A stretch of 64,000 bases of DNA from Oceanospirillum beijerinckii DSM 7166 (GCF_000422425.1 NZ_KE383830.1:46460-110459), one strand, 5' to 3'. Positions 45,643 to 55,009 are shown, counted from the stretch's first letter. Notes: generated from the letters alone by a model not told the origin. Numbers and translations are program-made.

Positions 45643-48081
45643 ATGAAAACGGCCTCTCTGCCAGATGATGAGAAACAACGCCTAGATGCGCTCTATGATT
45701 ACGATATTCTTGATACTGAAGCAGAGAAAGTTTTTGATGACCTGACCCAGTTGGCGTCAGAGATTTGTGGTACTCCGATCGCGCTGATCAGCCTGATCGA
45801 CCCCAACCGTCAATGGTTTAAGTCTGCGGTAGGTCTGGATGCGTCCGAGACTTCCCGTGATATTGCTTTTTGTTCCCATGCTATTTTGCAGCGGCAGGTA
45901 TTTGAGATTCCCGACGCGACTCAGGATGATCGTTTTTTTGATAATCCGCTGGTCACAGGTGATCCTAATATCCGTTTCTATGCCGGTGCACAGTTGGTGA
46001 CGCCCGACGGATATGCTTTAGGCACTCTGTGTGCCATCAGTGATCAGCCAAAGACTCTGACAGAGCAACAGCGTAATGCCCTGGAAATCCTCAGTCGGGA
46101 AGTGGTTTCGCAGCTTGAGTTGCGCAAGAAGGTTCGCCAACTGGAAGAGGCCAGCCAACATAAAACCGATTTTCTCTCCAATATGAGCCATGAGGTGCGT
46201 AACCCCATCAACGGGATTCTGGGCACATTACTACTGTTGCAGGATACGCCATTGTCCCCTGGCCAGGCGAATCTGGTGAATTTATCAATTAAAAGCTCCG
46301 AATCCTTATTGGCGATTGTAAACAATGTGTTGGATCTGTCGAAAATTGAAGCCGGAATGATAGAGCTGGAAAGTACAGAGTTTGATCTGCTCAGCCTGTT
46401 GGGAGATATTGCTGCAAGTCATGCCGTAAGAGCGGATGAAAAGAGTCTTGAGTTAATCTGCCCCGATTGTTATCTGGAACCCAGCTGGGTTACTGGTGAT
46501 CCCCTGAGAATCCGCCAGATTCTAAATAATCTTGTCGGTAACGCCATTAAGTTTACTGATCAAGGGCAGATTCATGTGTCGGTATTTCCCGAAACGCAGA
46601 GTAACAATCAGGTCAGTATGCGTTTTGAGGTCAGAGACAGTGGGATTGGCTTAACCGAAGAGCAGATCGGCAAGCTCTTTAATCGCTATGCTCAGGCTGA
46701 GTGTTCTACCAGTCGTAAGCACGGTGGCACAGGCTTGGGTTTGGTAATTTCCAAACAACTGGTTGAAGCGATGGGGGGGGAAATTGGCGTTGAAAGTATG
46801 CCGGGCGAAGGTACAACCTTCTGGTTTACGCTTCCAATGCAGTACTGTTCTGTCCAGCGTTCTGCCTCTGCTTTGCCTGCTGGTGCGCTTAAGGTATTGG
46901 TGTTGCATGGCAGCTCTTGTTATCGCCCGTTATTGTCAGAAGCGCTGACGGCCTGGCGTATCGATAATGTCGTGCTCGAACGCCCGGAAGATGCCATATT
47001 GGAGCTGCATAAGGCTGCCCAGACAAAACAACCTTATGATCTTGTGCTTGTGGATGAGAGCTTAGAACTCAGTGAGCCGTTGCGCTTTACCGAGCAGGTG
47101 ACACAGGATTCGTTACTGGGGGATCTTAAGTGTATTCTGTTAAGTCACCCTTTACAGTTAAAAGAGCAGACGTTCTATAACCAATACGCTGGTATTGTGC
47201 ACCATCCCATTGTGTTACCGGAGTTATATCGTTGCCTGGTTATGCTTTCTGGAGTGGAAACATCCGAAGAGAAAACACAAACCAGAGGCGGTGGGCTGGC
47301 AAAGATCATTGATGCCCGTGTATTGGTTGTTGATGACAATGAAACGAACCAGATCGTTGCTAAGGGCTTGCTGGAAAAATATGTGCATCACGTTGAAGTC
47401 GCCAGTCATGGCCGGGAAGCATTAGTGAAATTGCATCATCGCAGCTTTGATCTGATTCTGATGGATTGCCAGATGCCCGTGATGGACGGTTTGGAAGCCA
47501 CCCGTCAAATTCGTCAGATACAGGAAGCACCGGATAAATCCTCAGTACCTATTGTCGCCCTCAGCGCTAATGCTATGAAAGGTGAGGCGGAACGCTGTCG
47601 CGCAGCGGGTATGGATGATTATCTGACTAAGCCTCTCAGCCCAAAAGCCATTGAAGAGTGCCTGTTACGTTGGTTATCTTCAGAAGAGAAGGGCGTTGTG
47701 CAAACGACTCTGGGTACACCATCAATAGCTACTCAGGCATTCGACAGTATTGCTCTGAATTCACGCCTTATAGGTGATCATGACCTGGTTGAAATCACCC
47801 TGACGATGACCATTGATGAGCTGCCTAATCAGCTTGATCAGATTAACGCGCATCTTCAAACACGGGATATAAACCTGCTCTTGACCCAACTGCATCGGTT
47901 AAAAGGTATTGCTGCAAATGGTTCAGCCATCTTGCTGGCTGAACTGTGTGAAACCCTTGAGCAAGTTGCGAAGTCGGATAGTATTGATGCTGTCATCCAT
48001 CGCCTGCCAGATCTGGAGCAAGCGATCAGTGACTTTATCCAGCAGGCAGAGGATTACCTGTTAAGAAATAAGAGCTGCTAG
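45643..48081 (+). CDS. Cytoplasmic GAF hybrid histidine kinase (GAF-HisKA-HATPase-REC-HPt)
   Basis: An 812-residue kinase without membrane segments. The N-terminal GAF domain (about 25-160) carries the motif RLDALYDYDILDT and ISLIDPNRQWFKS common in blue-light-like GAF kinases. HisKA has His183 in SNMSHEVRNPINGILG, the HATPase shows NAIKFTDQGQI and HGGTGLGLVI, and a degenerate receiver-like stretch covers about 416-520 (LVLVDESLE). A complete receiver has Asp608 in LILMDCQMPVMDG, and the HPt has His751 in QLHRLKGIAANG. It is the second hybrid phosphorelay kinase in the cluster. No response regulator gene is adjacent downstream. Confidence 0.93.
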   Translation: MKTASLPDDEKQRLDALYDYDILDTEAEKVFDDLTQLASEICGTPIALISLIDPNRQWFKSAVGLDASETSRDIAFCSHAILQRQVFEIPDATQDDRFFDNPLVTGDPNIRFYAGAQLVTPDGYALGTLCAISDQPKTLTEQQRNALEILSREVVSQLELRKKVRQLEEASQHKTDFLSNMSHEVRNPINGILGTLLLLQDTPLSPGQANLVNLSIKSSESLLAIVNNVLDLSKIEAGMIELESTEFDLLSLLGDIAASHAVRADEKSLELICPDCYLEPSWVTGDPLRIRQILNNLVGNAIKFTDQGQIHVSVFPETQSNNQVSMRFEVRDSGIGLTEEQIGKLFNRYAQAECSTSRKHGGTGLGLVISKQLVEAMGGEIGVESMPGEGTTFWFTLPMQYCSVQRSASALPAGALKVLVLHGSSCYRPLLSEALTAWRIDNVVLERPEDAILELHKAAQTKQPYDLVLVDESLELSEPLRFTEQVTQDSLLGDLKCILLSHPLQLKEQTFYNQYAGIVHHPIVLPELYRCLVMLSGVETSEEKTQTRGGGLAKIIDARVLVVDDNETNQIVAKGLLEKYVHHVEVASHGREALVKLHHRSFDLILMDCQMPVMDGLEATRQIRQIQEAPDKSSVPIVALSANAMKGEAERCRAAGMDDYLTKPLSPKAIEECLLRWLSSEEKGVVQTTLGTPSIATQAFDSIALNSRLIGDHDLVEITLTMTIDELPNQLDQINAHLQTRDINLLLTQLHRLKGIAANGSAILLAELCETLEQVAKSDSIDAVIHRLPDLEQAISDFIQQAEDYLLRNKSC

Positions 48082-48121
48082 GTTTTATTGGGCGTTTCAG
48101 GGACTTTGCGTAAGGTATAAT

Positions 48122-48406
48122 ATGAGTGACTTACAGTCTCAGCCACCTTTAGACACACAAGACACACAAGACACACAAGACACACAAGACACACAAGACA
48201 CACAAGACACACAAGACACACAGGAAGATGTTGAATCTCCCTGTGTACGTAACTGCTGCCTGGATGAAAATGATATCTGTCTGGGTTGTTTCCGCAGTTA
48301 TGATGAGATTCTGCAATGGTATCAGGCTACAGTTTCCGAGAAACAGGCCATTCTGGAACGCAGTAGCGAGCGTAAGACTTTAAAGCCCCGGCTTTTTTCT
48401 GGCTGA
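48122..48406 (+). CDS. DUF1289 protein with (DTQ)8 N-terminal repeat
   Basis: A 94-residue protein. The DUF1289 domain (about residues 37-80) has the four-cysteine pattern SPCVRNCCLDENDICLGCFRSYDEILQW, likely a metal or Fe-S site; its role is unknown. Before it lie eight tandem DTQ triplets (residues about 11-34), encoded by a perfect 9-bp DNA repeat. Other members begin close to the SPC motif, so the repeat is an added tail. AAGG 6 nt before ATG supports the start. It follows the GAF kinase gene by 40 bp and may share its transcript. Confidence 0.85.
   Translation: MSDLQSQPPLDTQDTQDTQDTQDTQDTQDTQDTQEDVESPCVRNCCLDENDICLGCFRSYDEILQWYQATVSEKQAILERSSERKTLKPRLFSG
48152..48223 (+). repeat. 9-bp tandem repeat (GACACACAA)8
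   Basis: Eight uninterrupted copies of GACACACAA (the last ends CAG). Because the unit is 9 bp, slippage adds or removes DTQ triplets without changing frame. A good variable-number marker. Confidence 0.92.
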
Positions 48407-48494
48407 TGATATGGGATCGTTGCTGTAGACTTGGACCAATCCTTTCAGTGCAGTCTGTACTAATACCAGTCCTGATAAGTTTCTTGATATCAGA

Positions 48495-48602
48495 GTAGGT
48501 TGGATAAGCGAAGCGCCATCCGACATTGGCTCCGGTATCAGATGATTGTCGGAAGGCGCCTTACGGCTTTTCCAACCTACAACCACTTATCTTGTTTGGT
48601 AT
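48495..48602. repeat. Paired REP-like palindromic repeats (BIME-like)
   Basis: A forward unit (48495-48525, GTAGGTTGGATAAGCGAAGC then a TCCGAC end) is followed by an inverted unit at 48544-48602. The inverted unit, read on the minus strand, is nearly identical (about four differences over 59 bp) to copies at 52461-52515 and 56028-56085. Each unit forms a GGAA...TTCC-based hairpin. It lies in the non-coding gap before cbiZ. Confidence 0.85.
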
Positions 48603-48652
48603 AACTTCTCAGGCTAAGAAATCCCTGCCAACGAATCTTATCCAACAAATAT

Positions 48653-49330
48653 ATGCCGATACCATTAACCCATTTTGCTTCTCTCAGTCACACACAAGAC
48701 TATCTTCACATAAGCCTGAGTAAATCTCATCAGGTACTGAGTTCCGCCGTGTGTAACGGCGGCTTAGTCTCTGCAGATCAGGTTTTAAACCTGAAAGTAC
48801 CAAAACATACCGAGGCAGCAGAGCCACCGGAACAAACGCTTGTTAACTATGCCAGTGCATTAGGCGGTAAAGGCCAGTTAGTCGGTATGATGACAGCAGC
48901 CTCAATGAAGTCGTTTCGTCAATCAGTGCGATCAGCCCAAGGTGTTGAGATTACTGTTCTGGCAACAGTTGGCCTGGCTAATGCCCGTAGGGCAGGCGAT
49001 TTAGCAGAATACCGACAGATAGTCTCTGAGCCGGAAGAGGTCGGCACAATTAACCTGATTATGTTGACCAATGCCTGTTTAACTCAGGCGGCGATGGTTG
49101 AAGCCTTGATGGTGATCACTGAGGCTAAAGCTGCGGTTTTGCAGGACGCTGGAGTGATCAGCCCGGTATCCGGCGATGTTGCGACAGGCACAGGGACTGA
49201 CTCCGTAGCTATTGTAAATGGCTTTGGCCCGAAAGAGGTGCATTATTGTGGTAAGCATGTACTCTTTGGCGAGCTACTGGCTCAGGCGGTAATAGAAGCG
49301 CTATCCCGATCCATCACCAGAGCGGCCTGA
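48653..49330 (+). CDS. cbiZ: Adenosylcobinamide amidohydrolase CbiZ
   Basis: A 225-residue CbiZ-family enzyme that removes the aminopropanol side chain from (pseudo)cobinamides so cobyric acid can be re-used in cobalamin salvage. Conserved stretches are SSAVCNGGLVSADQVLNL, VGMMTAASMKSFRQS, VGLANARRAGD, GTINLIMLTNACLTQAAMVEALMVITEAKAAVL (family core) and the glycine-rich VATGTGTDSVAIVNG with YCGKHVLFGELLAQAV. The length is normal. No other cobalamin gene and no B12 riboswitch is visible upstream. The 5' region is occupied by REP elements. The start codon has only a weak ribosome site. Confidence 0.88.
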   Translation: MPIPLTHFASLSHTQDYLHISLSKSHQVLSSAVCNGGLVSADQVLNLKVPKHTEAAEPPEQTLVNYASALGGKGQLVGMMTAASMKSFRQSVRSAQGVEITVLATVGLANARRAGDLAEYRQIVSEPEEVGTINLIMLTNACLTQAAMVEALMVITEAKAAVLQDAGVISPVSGDVATGTGTDSVAIVNGFGPKEVHYCGKHVLFGELLAQAVIEALSRSITRAA

Positions 49331-49494
49331 CTGCAAGGTGTTGTAAATGAGCACAAAACATCCGGCTACACTGCTTTAAGATCAGAGATCTCGACTCAAT
49401 GCTTACTGGCAGATCAGGCGATTATCTGAGTGGTAAGGTCGGTAATTATTATCCGAAACCGCAGAAAGTCATCCGTTTTTAATCAGAGGTTATT

Positions 49495-50490
49495 ATGGCT
49501 ACACGTAATCTGGGCCCTTTTACTTGTTCTCCAATCGGTTTGGGCTGTGTGAATTTGTCCCATGCTTATGGTACGCCGCCCTCCGAACAGGAGGCTGAGC
49601 GCTTGCTGTTAAGTGCTTTGGATCTGGGCTATAACCACCTGGATACCGCATCACTGTACGGCTTTGGAGCCAATGAAACTTTACTGGGTAAGGTGCTGAA
49701 AGGTCGGCGTGATGAGTTTGTCTTAGCCAGTAAGTGCGTGCTGTATAAAGATGATCAGGGGAAGCGGGTTTTAGATGGCCGACCGGAAACTATTCGCAAG
49801 ACTCTGGAAGGCAGCCTGCAGCGTTTACAAACTGAGGCTATCGATCTCTATTACCTGCACCGCTTGGATCGCAATGTGCCCATTGAAGACAGTGTCGGTG
49901 AACTTTCCCGTATGGTGGAAGCGGGTAAGATCAGGAGTATAGGTATATCTGAGATGTCTGCGGATACCTTGCGTAAGGCACATAAAATACATCCTATTGC
50001 CGCCATGCAAACGGAGTACTCGCTGTGGACCCGTAACCCCGAGATAGCGGTATTGGAAGCCTGCCGTGAACTGGGTACAACCTTTGTGGCTTTTAGCCCT
50101 CTGGCAAGGGCATTTCTTACCGGTAAGCTGACCGATCCATCTGTTTTGGCGGCGAATGATCTGCGTCGCAATATGCCGCGTTTTGATGCCGATAATTATG
50201 CTAAAAACCTGGCCCTGTTGGAGCAGGTCGCCGAAGTAGCCCAGCAAGAGGGTTGTTCTCTGGCACAGTTGGCGCTGGCTTGGGTTTTAGGTCGTGATGA
50301 CAATATTATCGCGATTCCTGGTACGACAAATCCTGATCATTTAAAGGAAAACTTCAGCGCTCAGGATGTGACCTTAAGTGCTGGTGCTTTTGAGCGCTTG
50401 GATCAGATTATCAATCAAGCAACAGTGGCTGGTCCCCGTTATAACGCCAACACTCAATTGGAAATCGATACAGAAGAGTTTGCTGTTTAA
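49495..50490 (+). CDS. Aldo/keto reductase
   Basis: A 331-residue NADPH-dependent oxidoreductase of the aldo-keto reductase superfamily (AKR13-like). The TIM-barrel active site is visible: Asp50 and Tyr55 in LDTASLYGFG, Lys in LASKCVLY and His in LYYLHRLDRN. NADPH-binding residues lie in AFSPLARAFLTGKL and IAIPGTTNPDHL. The substrate is unknown, presumably a reactive aldehyde or ketone. AGAGG before ATG. It is followed by a plus-strand AraC regulator 106 bp downstream. Confidence 0.9.
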   Translation: MATRNLGPFTCSPIGLGCVNLSHAYGTPPSEQEAERLLLSALDLGYNHLDTASLYGFGANETLLGKVLKGRRDEFVLASKCVLYKDDQGKRVLDGRPETIRKTLEGSLQRLQTEAIDLYYLHRLDRNVPIEDSVGELSRMVEAGKIRSIGISEMSADTLRKAHKIHPIAAMQTEYSLWTRNPEIAVLEACRELGTTFVAFSPLARAFLTGKLTDPSVLAANDLRRNMPRFDADNYAKNLALLEQVAEVAQQEGCSLAQLALAWVLGRDDNIIAIPGTTNPDHLKENFSAQDVTLSAGAFERLDQIINQATVAGPRYNANTQLEIDTEEFAV

Positions 50491-50596
50491 GCATTTGGGT
50501 TCAATTCTATCGCTCGCGGTTTCGGATAATAAGCGAACTCTCTAAGCGAGCTATCTTAGGTAAAGTAAAGCTAAGAAATAAAGGCAAGAAAGAAAC

Positions 50597-51493
50597 GTGA
50601 GTTTTCCAGACGTAGGCTTTAACTACAAGCGTTCAGCAGAACGGGAATTGCAGGTGATTGAGTTAGAGATGCTGCAGCAGAGGCAGCATAACCCCACTCA
50701 TCCACCGGACAAGCCCCATCGTATCGGCTTCTACAATCTTATTGTGGTTGAGCAAGGTCAGGGACTGCATCTGGTGGACTTCAACCGTTATGCTTTTCAG
50801 GCCGGTGACTTTATCGCAGTCCAAAGGCATCAGATTCATGCCTTTGACTTCAGCTCACCGATCAAGGGCAAAGTTCTGCTTTTTACTCAGCGTTTTGTCG
50901 ATCAGGCTTTGGCCAATATGCGGCTATCCGAGTTTTCACCTACCTCGCTGGATACCGGTTTAGTGCCGGTATTTACCCCTGATCAGGCGCTGCGTGACAG
51001 CTGTTTTGCTCTATTCGGTGAAATAGAGAAAGAGTTGGCGCGGGAAGATGCCAATACATTGATTGCGATGCATCTGTTTTCTTCACTTTTTCTGCTGTTA
51101 CGCAGGGCCAGGCCGCCTCAGAGTGAGGGGCGTTTAAACAAAGAGCAGCAACAGAGAATGATTCGCTTTGCGACGCTGCTTGAGCAGCAGTTCCAGAGTA
51201 ATAGAGACGCGACTTGTTACGCAGAGCAGCTGCATTGCACCTATAAAACCCTGAACCAATTATGCAAGCTCGCCACTGGCAAAACGGCTAAGCAGATTAT
51301 CGATGCCTTTACCGTGCTGGAAGCAAAAAGAAGGCTCTCTATTGATCGCCTGACTACACAACAGTTGGCGTATGATCTGGGCTTTGAGGATGCCAGCAAT
51401 TTCGTTAAGTACTTTAAGAAACATACCGGATCTACACCGGCACGTTTTCAGAAACAGCGGGGTTTGGCTCAATATCGCGCGACTGAGCCTTGA
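50597..51493 (+). CDS. AraC-family transcriptional regulator
   Basis: A 298-residue regulator. A cupin-like N-terminal sensing domain (about 20-150: FYNLIVVEQGQGLHLVDFNRYAF) is joined to a C-terminal double helix-turn-helix (about 200-290: CYAEQLHCTYKTLNQLCKLATGKTAKQII and LAYDLGFEDASNFVKYFKKHTGSTPARFQK). The start is GTG with AAGG about 12 nt upstream, the best available. It lies between the aldo-keto reductase gene and a secreted NTF2-like lipoprotein gene, so either neighbour could be its target. Confidence 0.9.
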   Translation: MSFPDVGFNYKRSAERELQVIELEMLQQRQHNPTHPPDKPHRIGFYNLIVVEQGQGLHLVDFNRYAFQAGDFIAVQRHQIHAFDFSSPIKGKVLLFTQRFVDQALANMRLSEFSPTSLDTGLVPVFTPDQALRDSCFALFGEIEKELAREDANTLIAMHLFSSLFLLLRRARPPQSEGRLNKEQQQRMIRFATLLEQQFQSNRDATCYAEQLHCTYKTLNQLCKLATGKTAKQIIDAFTVLEAKRRLSIDRLTTQQLAYDLGFEDASNFVKYFKKHTGSTPARFQKQRGLAQYRATEP

Positions 51494-51589
51494 AAAAGTT
51501 CGATATTTACCATTTTTGTTCTGATAGTGACCATGTGCTAATTCAAGCTCTGACTTACCATGATCTCAATGAAAACGAGAGGTTAAGTC

Positions 51590-52450
51590 ATGAAAAAAAT
51601 TCTATCTGCCGCACTGGCGGCTACTGTTATCTCTACAACCGCCTGTTCAAACCAATCTGTTGGTGAGGAACATACCCTATCCAATAAAGACAAAGCGGTT
51701 GCCCTGCTGAACAGCATTGAAAATGGTGATCATCATGCGGTGAGCTATGTAAATGCCAACCAATATATTCAGCACAACCTGGCGGTTGCCGATGGTTTGG
51801 CGGGTTTTGGTGAGGTTCTAAAGGCGCTGCCTGAAGGCAGTGCCAAGGTCGATGTCAAACGGGCTTTCCAGGATGGCGACTATGTGTTTACGCACACGGA
51901 TTACAACTTCTTTGGTCCGAAAGTAGGCTTTGATATTTTCCGTTTTGAAAATGGCAAAATTGTTGAGCACTGGGACAATCTGGCGAAGAAAACAGGCCCA
52001 AACCCGAGCGGTCGTACCCAGCTGGATGGCCCTACAGAGGTTAAAGACCTGAACAAAACCGCTGAAAATAAAGCGTTAGTGGCTGATTTTGTCGATACCA
52101 TTTTGATGCAAGGTCAGTTTGATCAACTGCCACGTTTTATCGATGCAGGTGAAGAAAACTACCTGCAACACAATAGTGCGATTGGTGACGGTTTAAGCGG
52201 TTTAGGTGCAGCACTGGAAGCAATGGCCAAGCAGGGTTTAACCATGTCTTATAGCAAGAACCATAAAGTGCTGGGCGAAGGTAACTTTGTGCTGACCATC
52301 AGTGAGGGTGAGTTTGCCGGTCAACATGTCTCTTTTTATGATCTGTTCCGGGTTGATAATGGCAAAATTGTCGAACACTGGGATGTAATCGAGGAGATTC
52401 CTGCCCAAAGTCAGTGGAAAAACAGCAACGGAAAGTTTGGTTTTAACTAA
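51590..52450 (+). CDS. Lipoprotein with two SnoaL/NTF2-like domains
   Basis: A 286-residue protein with a lipoprotein-like N terminus (ALAATVISTTACSNQ; cysteine at 19). Two homologous SnoaL-like (NTF2-fold) domains follow, about residues 30-130 and 160-280. Each has the same signature: a YLQHN/YIQHN strand, an IGDGLSGLG/VADGLAGFG turn, FDIFRFENGKIVEHWD and FYDLFRVDNGKIVEHWD. The tandem arrangement in one lipoprotein points to internal duplication. SnoaL-like proteins bind small hydrophobic ligands or act as cyclases/dehydratases; the substrate here is unknown. GAGAGG precedes ATG. It lies downstream of the AraC regulator gene. Confidence 0.87.
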   Translation: MKKILSAALAATVISTTACSNQSVGEEHTLSNKDKAVALLNSIENGDHHAVSYVNANQYIQHNLAVADGLAGFGEVLKALPEGSAKVDVKRAFQDGDYVFTHTDYNFFGPKVGFDIFRFENGKIVEHWDNLAKKTGPNPSGRTQLDGPTEVKDLNKTAENKALVADFVDTILMQGQFDQLPRFIDAGEENYLQHNSAIGDGLSGLGAALEAMAKQGLTMSYSKNHKVLGEGNFVLTISEGEFAGQHVSFYDLFRVDNGKIVEHWDVIEEIPAQSQWKNSNGKFGFN

Positions 52451-52460
52451 GCTTTATAAA

Positions 52461-52515
52461 ACCAAACCAGATAAGTTGCTGTAGGTCGGAAAAGCCGCAA
52501 GGCGCCTTCCGACCA
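52461..52515 (+). repeat. REP-like palindromic repeat
   Basis: Begins ACCAAACCAGATAAGTTG, then GGTCGGAAAAGCCGCAAGGC and a CCTTCCGACC end. It is nearly identical to the copies at 56028-56085 and, inverted, at 48544-48602. It can fold as GGTCGGAA...TTCCGACC and may terminate the lipoprotein transcript. Confidence 0.85.
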
Positions 52516-52636
52516 TTATCCGGTATTTCGCTAAAAGCCCGGATAAAAGACGGTATAAGAAAATAAACACAAGAGTGGATTACCGTTGCTACTTATCCCT
52601 TGAATCCAAGCCCTGCCGTAGACGCTCCGCCTGTAC

Positions 52637-53770
52637 TTAACCGTTCACCCAATCCAGAATTACCTTACCGGATTGTCCTGATCGCATGACATCAAAACCC
52701 TGTTGAAAGTCATCAATATGAAAGTGATGGGTGATCACAGGATTAATATCCAGCCCAGACTGAATCAAACTGACCATCTTGTACCAGGTTTCAAACATTT
52801 CACGACCGTAGATGCCTTTAATGGTCAGGCCTTTAAATATCACCTGATTCCAATCAATCGCCATACTGGACGGTGGAATACCCAACATGGCGATGCGGCC
52901 ACTGTGATTCATGGTGTTCAGCATGGTGCTAAAGGCGCTGGGGACACCGGACATCTCCAGGCCCACATCAAAGCCTTCGCTCATACCCAGTTCATCCATC
53001 ACGTCTTCCAGTTTTTCTTCCGCCACATTGACCGCCCGTGTGCCGCCCATTCGAAAGGCCAGATCCAGGCGGTATTCGTTGACGTCCGTGATCACCACAT
53101 TGCGGGCGCCCACATGTTTAGCGATGGCGGCGGCCATAATGCCAATCGGGCCTGCGCCGGTGATCAGTACATCTTCGCCCACCAGATCAAACGACAGCGC
53201 CGCATGTACTGCATTACCAAAGGGGTCAAAAATCGCGGCCAGATCATCGGAGATCTCATCGGGAATCTTAAAGGCGTTAAACGCGGGAATCACCAGATAC
53301 TCCGCAAAGCAGCCGGTACGATTGACGCCCACGCCGATGGTATTGCGGCACAGGTGAGTCCGGCCACCCCGGCAGTTACGGCAGTGACCACAGGTGATAT
53401 GGCCCTCGCCGGAGACACGATCACCGATAGTAAAACCGGGCACTTCCTGCCCGATACCGACTACTTCACCGACATACTCATGGCCGGTGACCATAGGCAC
53501 AGGGATGGTGTTTTGTGCCCACTCATCCCAGTTATAGATATGGACATCTGTACCACAGATGGCGGTTTTTCTGATCTTAATCAGCAGATCGTTATGGCCC
53601 AATGCGGGTGGAGCCACCTCGGTCATCCAGATCCCCGGTTCTGGCTTGAGTTTGGCTAAGGCCTTTATTTTCACCGTATCTGTTTTCGGGACGCCGGTAT
53701 TTGTCGTATCAGCTGTATCTGTATCTGTATCTGTTTTTTGTGCTTGTGCTTGTATTTGCTGTCTGTTCAT
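52637..53770 (-). CDS. tdh: L-threonine 3-dehydrogenase with repeat-rich N-terminal extension
   Basis: A 377-residue zinc-dependent medium-chain dehydrogenase that oxidises threonine to 2-amino-3-ketobutyrate with NAD. From residue 34 it tracks E. coli Tdh closely ([45 protein letters not shown], zinc ligands; [20 protein letters not shown]). The first 33 residues (with [14 protein letters not shown]) are absent from E. coli and come from a 6-bp repeat at 53713-53733. A GTG at codon 33 could be the ancestral start but has no ribosome site, so the ATG at 53770 is retained. It is downstream of kbl on the same strand and likely in one operon. Confidence 0.93.
   Translation of the reverse strand: MNRQQIQAQAQKTDTDTDTADTTNTGVPKTDTVKIKALAKLKPEPGIWMTEVAPPALGHNDLLIKIRKTAICGTDVHIYNWDEWAQNTIPVPMVTGHEYVGEVVGIGQEVPGFTIGDRVSGEGHITCGHCRNCRGGRTHLCRNTIGVGVNRTGCFAEYLVIPAFNAFKIPDEISDDLAAIFDPFGNAVHAALSFDLVGEDVLITGAGPIGIMAAAIAKHVGARNVVITDVNEYRLDLAFRMGGTRAVNVAEEKLEDVMDELGMSEGFDVGLEMSGVPSAFSTMLNTMNHSGRIAMLGIPPSSMAIDWNQVIFKGLTIKGIYGREMFETWYKMVSLIQSGLDINPVITHHFHIDDFQQGFDVMRSGQSGKVILDWVNG
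53713..53733. repeat. Hexamer tandem repeat in tdh N-terminal extension
   Basis: Three and a half copies of the unit CTGTAT (plus strand), reading as Thr-Asp repeats in the minus-strand gene. Flanking sequence has further low-complexity TTGTGC units. Confidence 0.8.
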
Positions 53771-53815
53771 AGCATCTAAAATCCGCCTTCCCCCTCAGTA
53801 GCACGAGGGAGAAAG

Positions 53816-55009
53816 CTAGATAATCTCCATATCCGTACCGACTTCAATAAAGGCATCAATCGCCCGATCCAGCTGCTCACGGCTATGGGCCGCCGACATC
53901 TGGGTACGAATACGTGCCTGACCTTGAGGAACCACAGGGAATGAGAAACCGATCACGTAGATCCCTTTCTCCAGTGCCCGTTCAGCAAACTCGGCGGCGA
54001 CTTTGGCATCACCCAGCATAATCGGAATAATGGCGTGATCGGCACCGGCCAGAGTAAAGCCCGCTTCAGACATTCGGCGACGGAAGTGAGCCGCGTTATC
54101 CCACAGTTGGGCGCGCAGATCATCGCTCTCTTTTAGCAGATCCAACACGCGAATAGACGCCGCGACAATGCCGGGAGCAACGGAGTTAGAGAACAAGTAG
54201 GGGCGTGAGCGCTGACGCAACCAGTCGATCACCTCTTTTTTGCCCGAGGTATAACCGCCGGACGCACCGCCAAGAGCTTTACCCAGGGTGCCGGTGATAA
54301 TATCGATGCGCTCTGTTACGCCGTGATAATCCGGTGTGCCCGCGCCGTTTGGCCCCATAAAACCCACCGCATGGGAATCATCCACCATCACCAAGGCATC
54401 GTATTGATCCGCCAGATCACAGATCGCCGGTAGATTAGCCACCACGCCATCCATTGAGAACACACCGTCGGTCACGATCAGTTTATGGCGCACACCGGCA
54501 GCATCCGCAGCGATCAACTGCTGTTCCAGTTCGGCCATATCGTTATTGGCGTAGCGGTAACGCTGAGCTTTACACAGGCGCACACCGTCGATAATAGACG
54601 CATGGTTTAAGGCATCAGAGATAATCGCATCGTCGCTGTCGAGCAGTGTCTCAAACAGACCCGCATTGGCATCAAAACAGGAGGTGTAGAGAATGGTGTC
54701 TTCCTGGCCCAGAAACCGCGATAGCTTCTGTTCCAGTGCTTTATGAATATCCTGAGTACCGCAGATAAAACGCACCGACGCCATACCAAAACCGTGCTCA
54801 TCCATGCCGGTTTTCGCCGCCTCAATCAACGCCGGGTGATTGGCCAGACCCAGATAGTTATTAGCGCAGAAGTTCAGCACCTCGTCGCCGCTGGATACCG
54901 TAATGGCCGCCTGTTGAGCCGAAGTGATCACCCGCTCAGGTTTATACAGCCCGGCCTCTTTCACATCTTGAAGCTGATCCCGGATCTGCTGGTAAAATTT
55001 ATCGCTCAT
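53816..55009 (-). CDS. kbl: Glycine C-acetyltransferase (2-amino-3-ketobutyrate CoA ligase)
   Basis: A 397-residue PLP-dependent alpha-oxoamine synthase that cleaves 2-amino-3-ketobutyrate with CoA to glycine and acetyl-CoA. The PLP lysine lies in [17 protein letters not shown]. The substrate and cofactor binding segments [29 protein letters not shown] and [11 protein letters not shown] are intact. Length and sequence match E. coli Kbl. AAGGAG lies 8 nt before the ATG. The kbl-tdh pair forms the threonine-to-glycine degradation path, and the divergent LysR gene is the likely regulator. Confidence 0.96.
   Translation of the reverse strand: MSDKFYQQIRDQLQDVKEAGLYKPERVITSAQQAAITVSSGDEVLNFCANNYLGLANHPALIEAAKTGMDEHGFGMASVRFICGTQDIHKALEQKLSRFLGQEDTILYTSCFDANAGLFETLLDSDDAIISDALNHASIIDGVRLCKAQRYRYANNDMAELEQQLIAADAAGVRHKLIVTDGVFSMDGVVANLPAICDLADQYDALVMVDDSHAVGFMGPNGAGTPDYHGVTERIDIITGTLGKALGGASGGYTSGKKEVIDWLRQRSRPYLFSNSVAPGIVAASIRVLDLLKESDDLRAQLWDNAAHFRRRMSEAGFTLAGADHAIIPIMLGDAKVAAEFAERALEKGIYVIGFSFPVVPQGQARIRTQMSAAHSREQLDRAIDAFIEVGTDMEII

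Noticed and set aside
48150-48230. CRISPR-like repeat array at the GACACACAA tract
   Set aside because: Units are 9 bp, directly adjacent with no spacers and are translated in frame; not a CRISPR.
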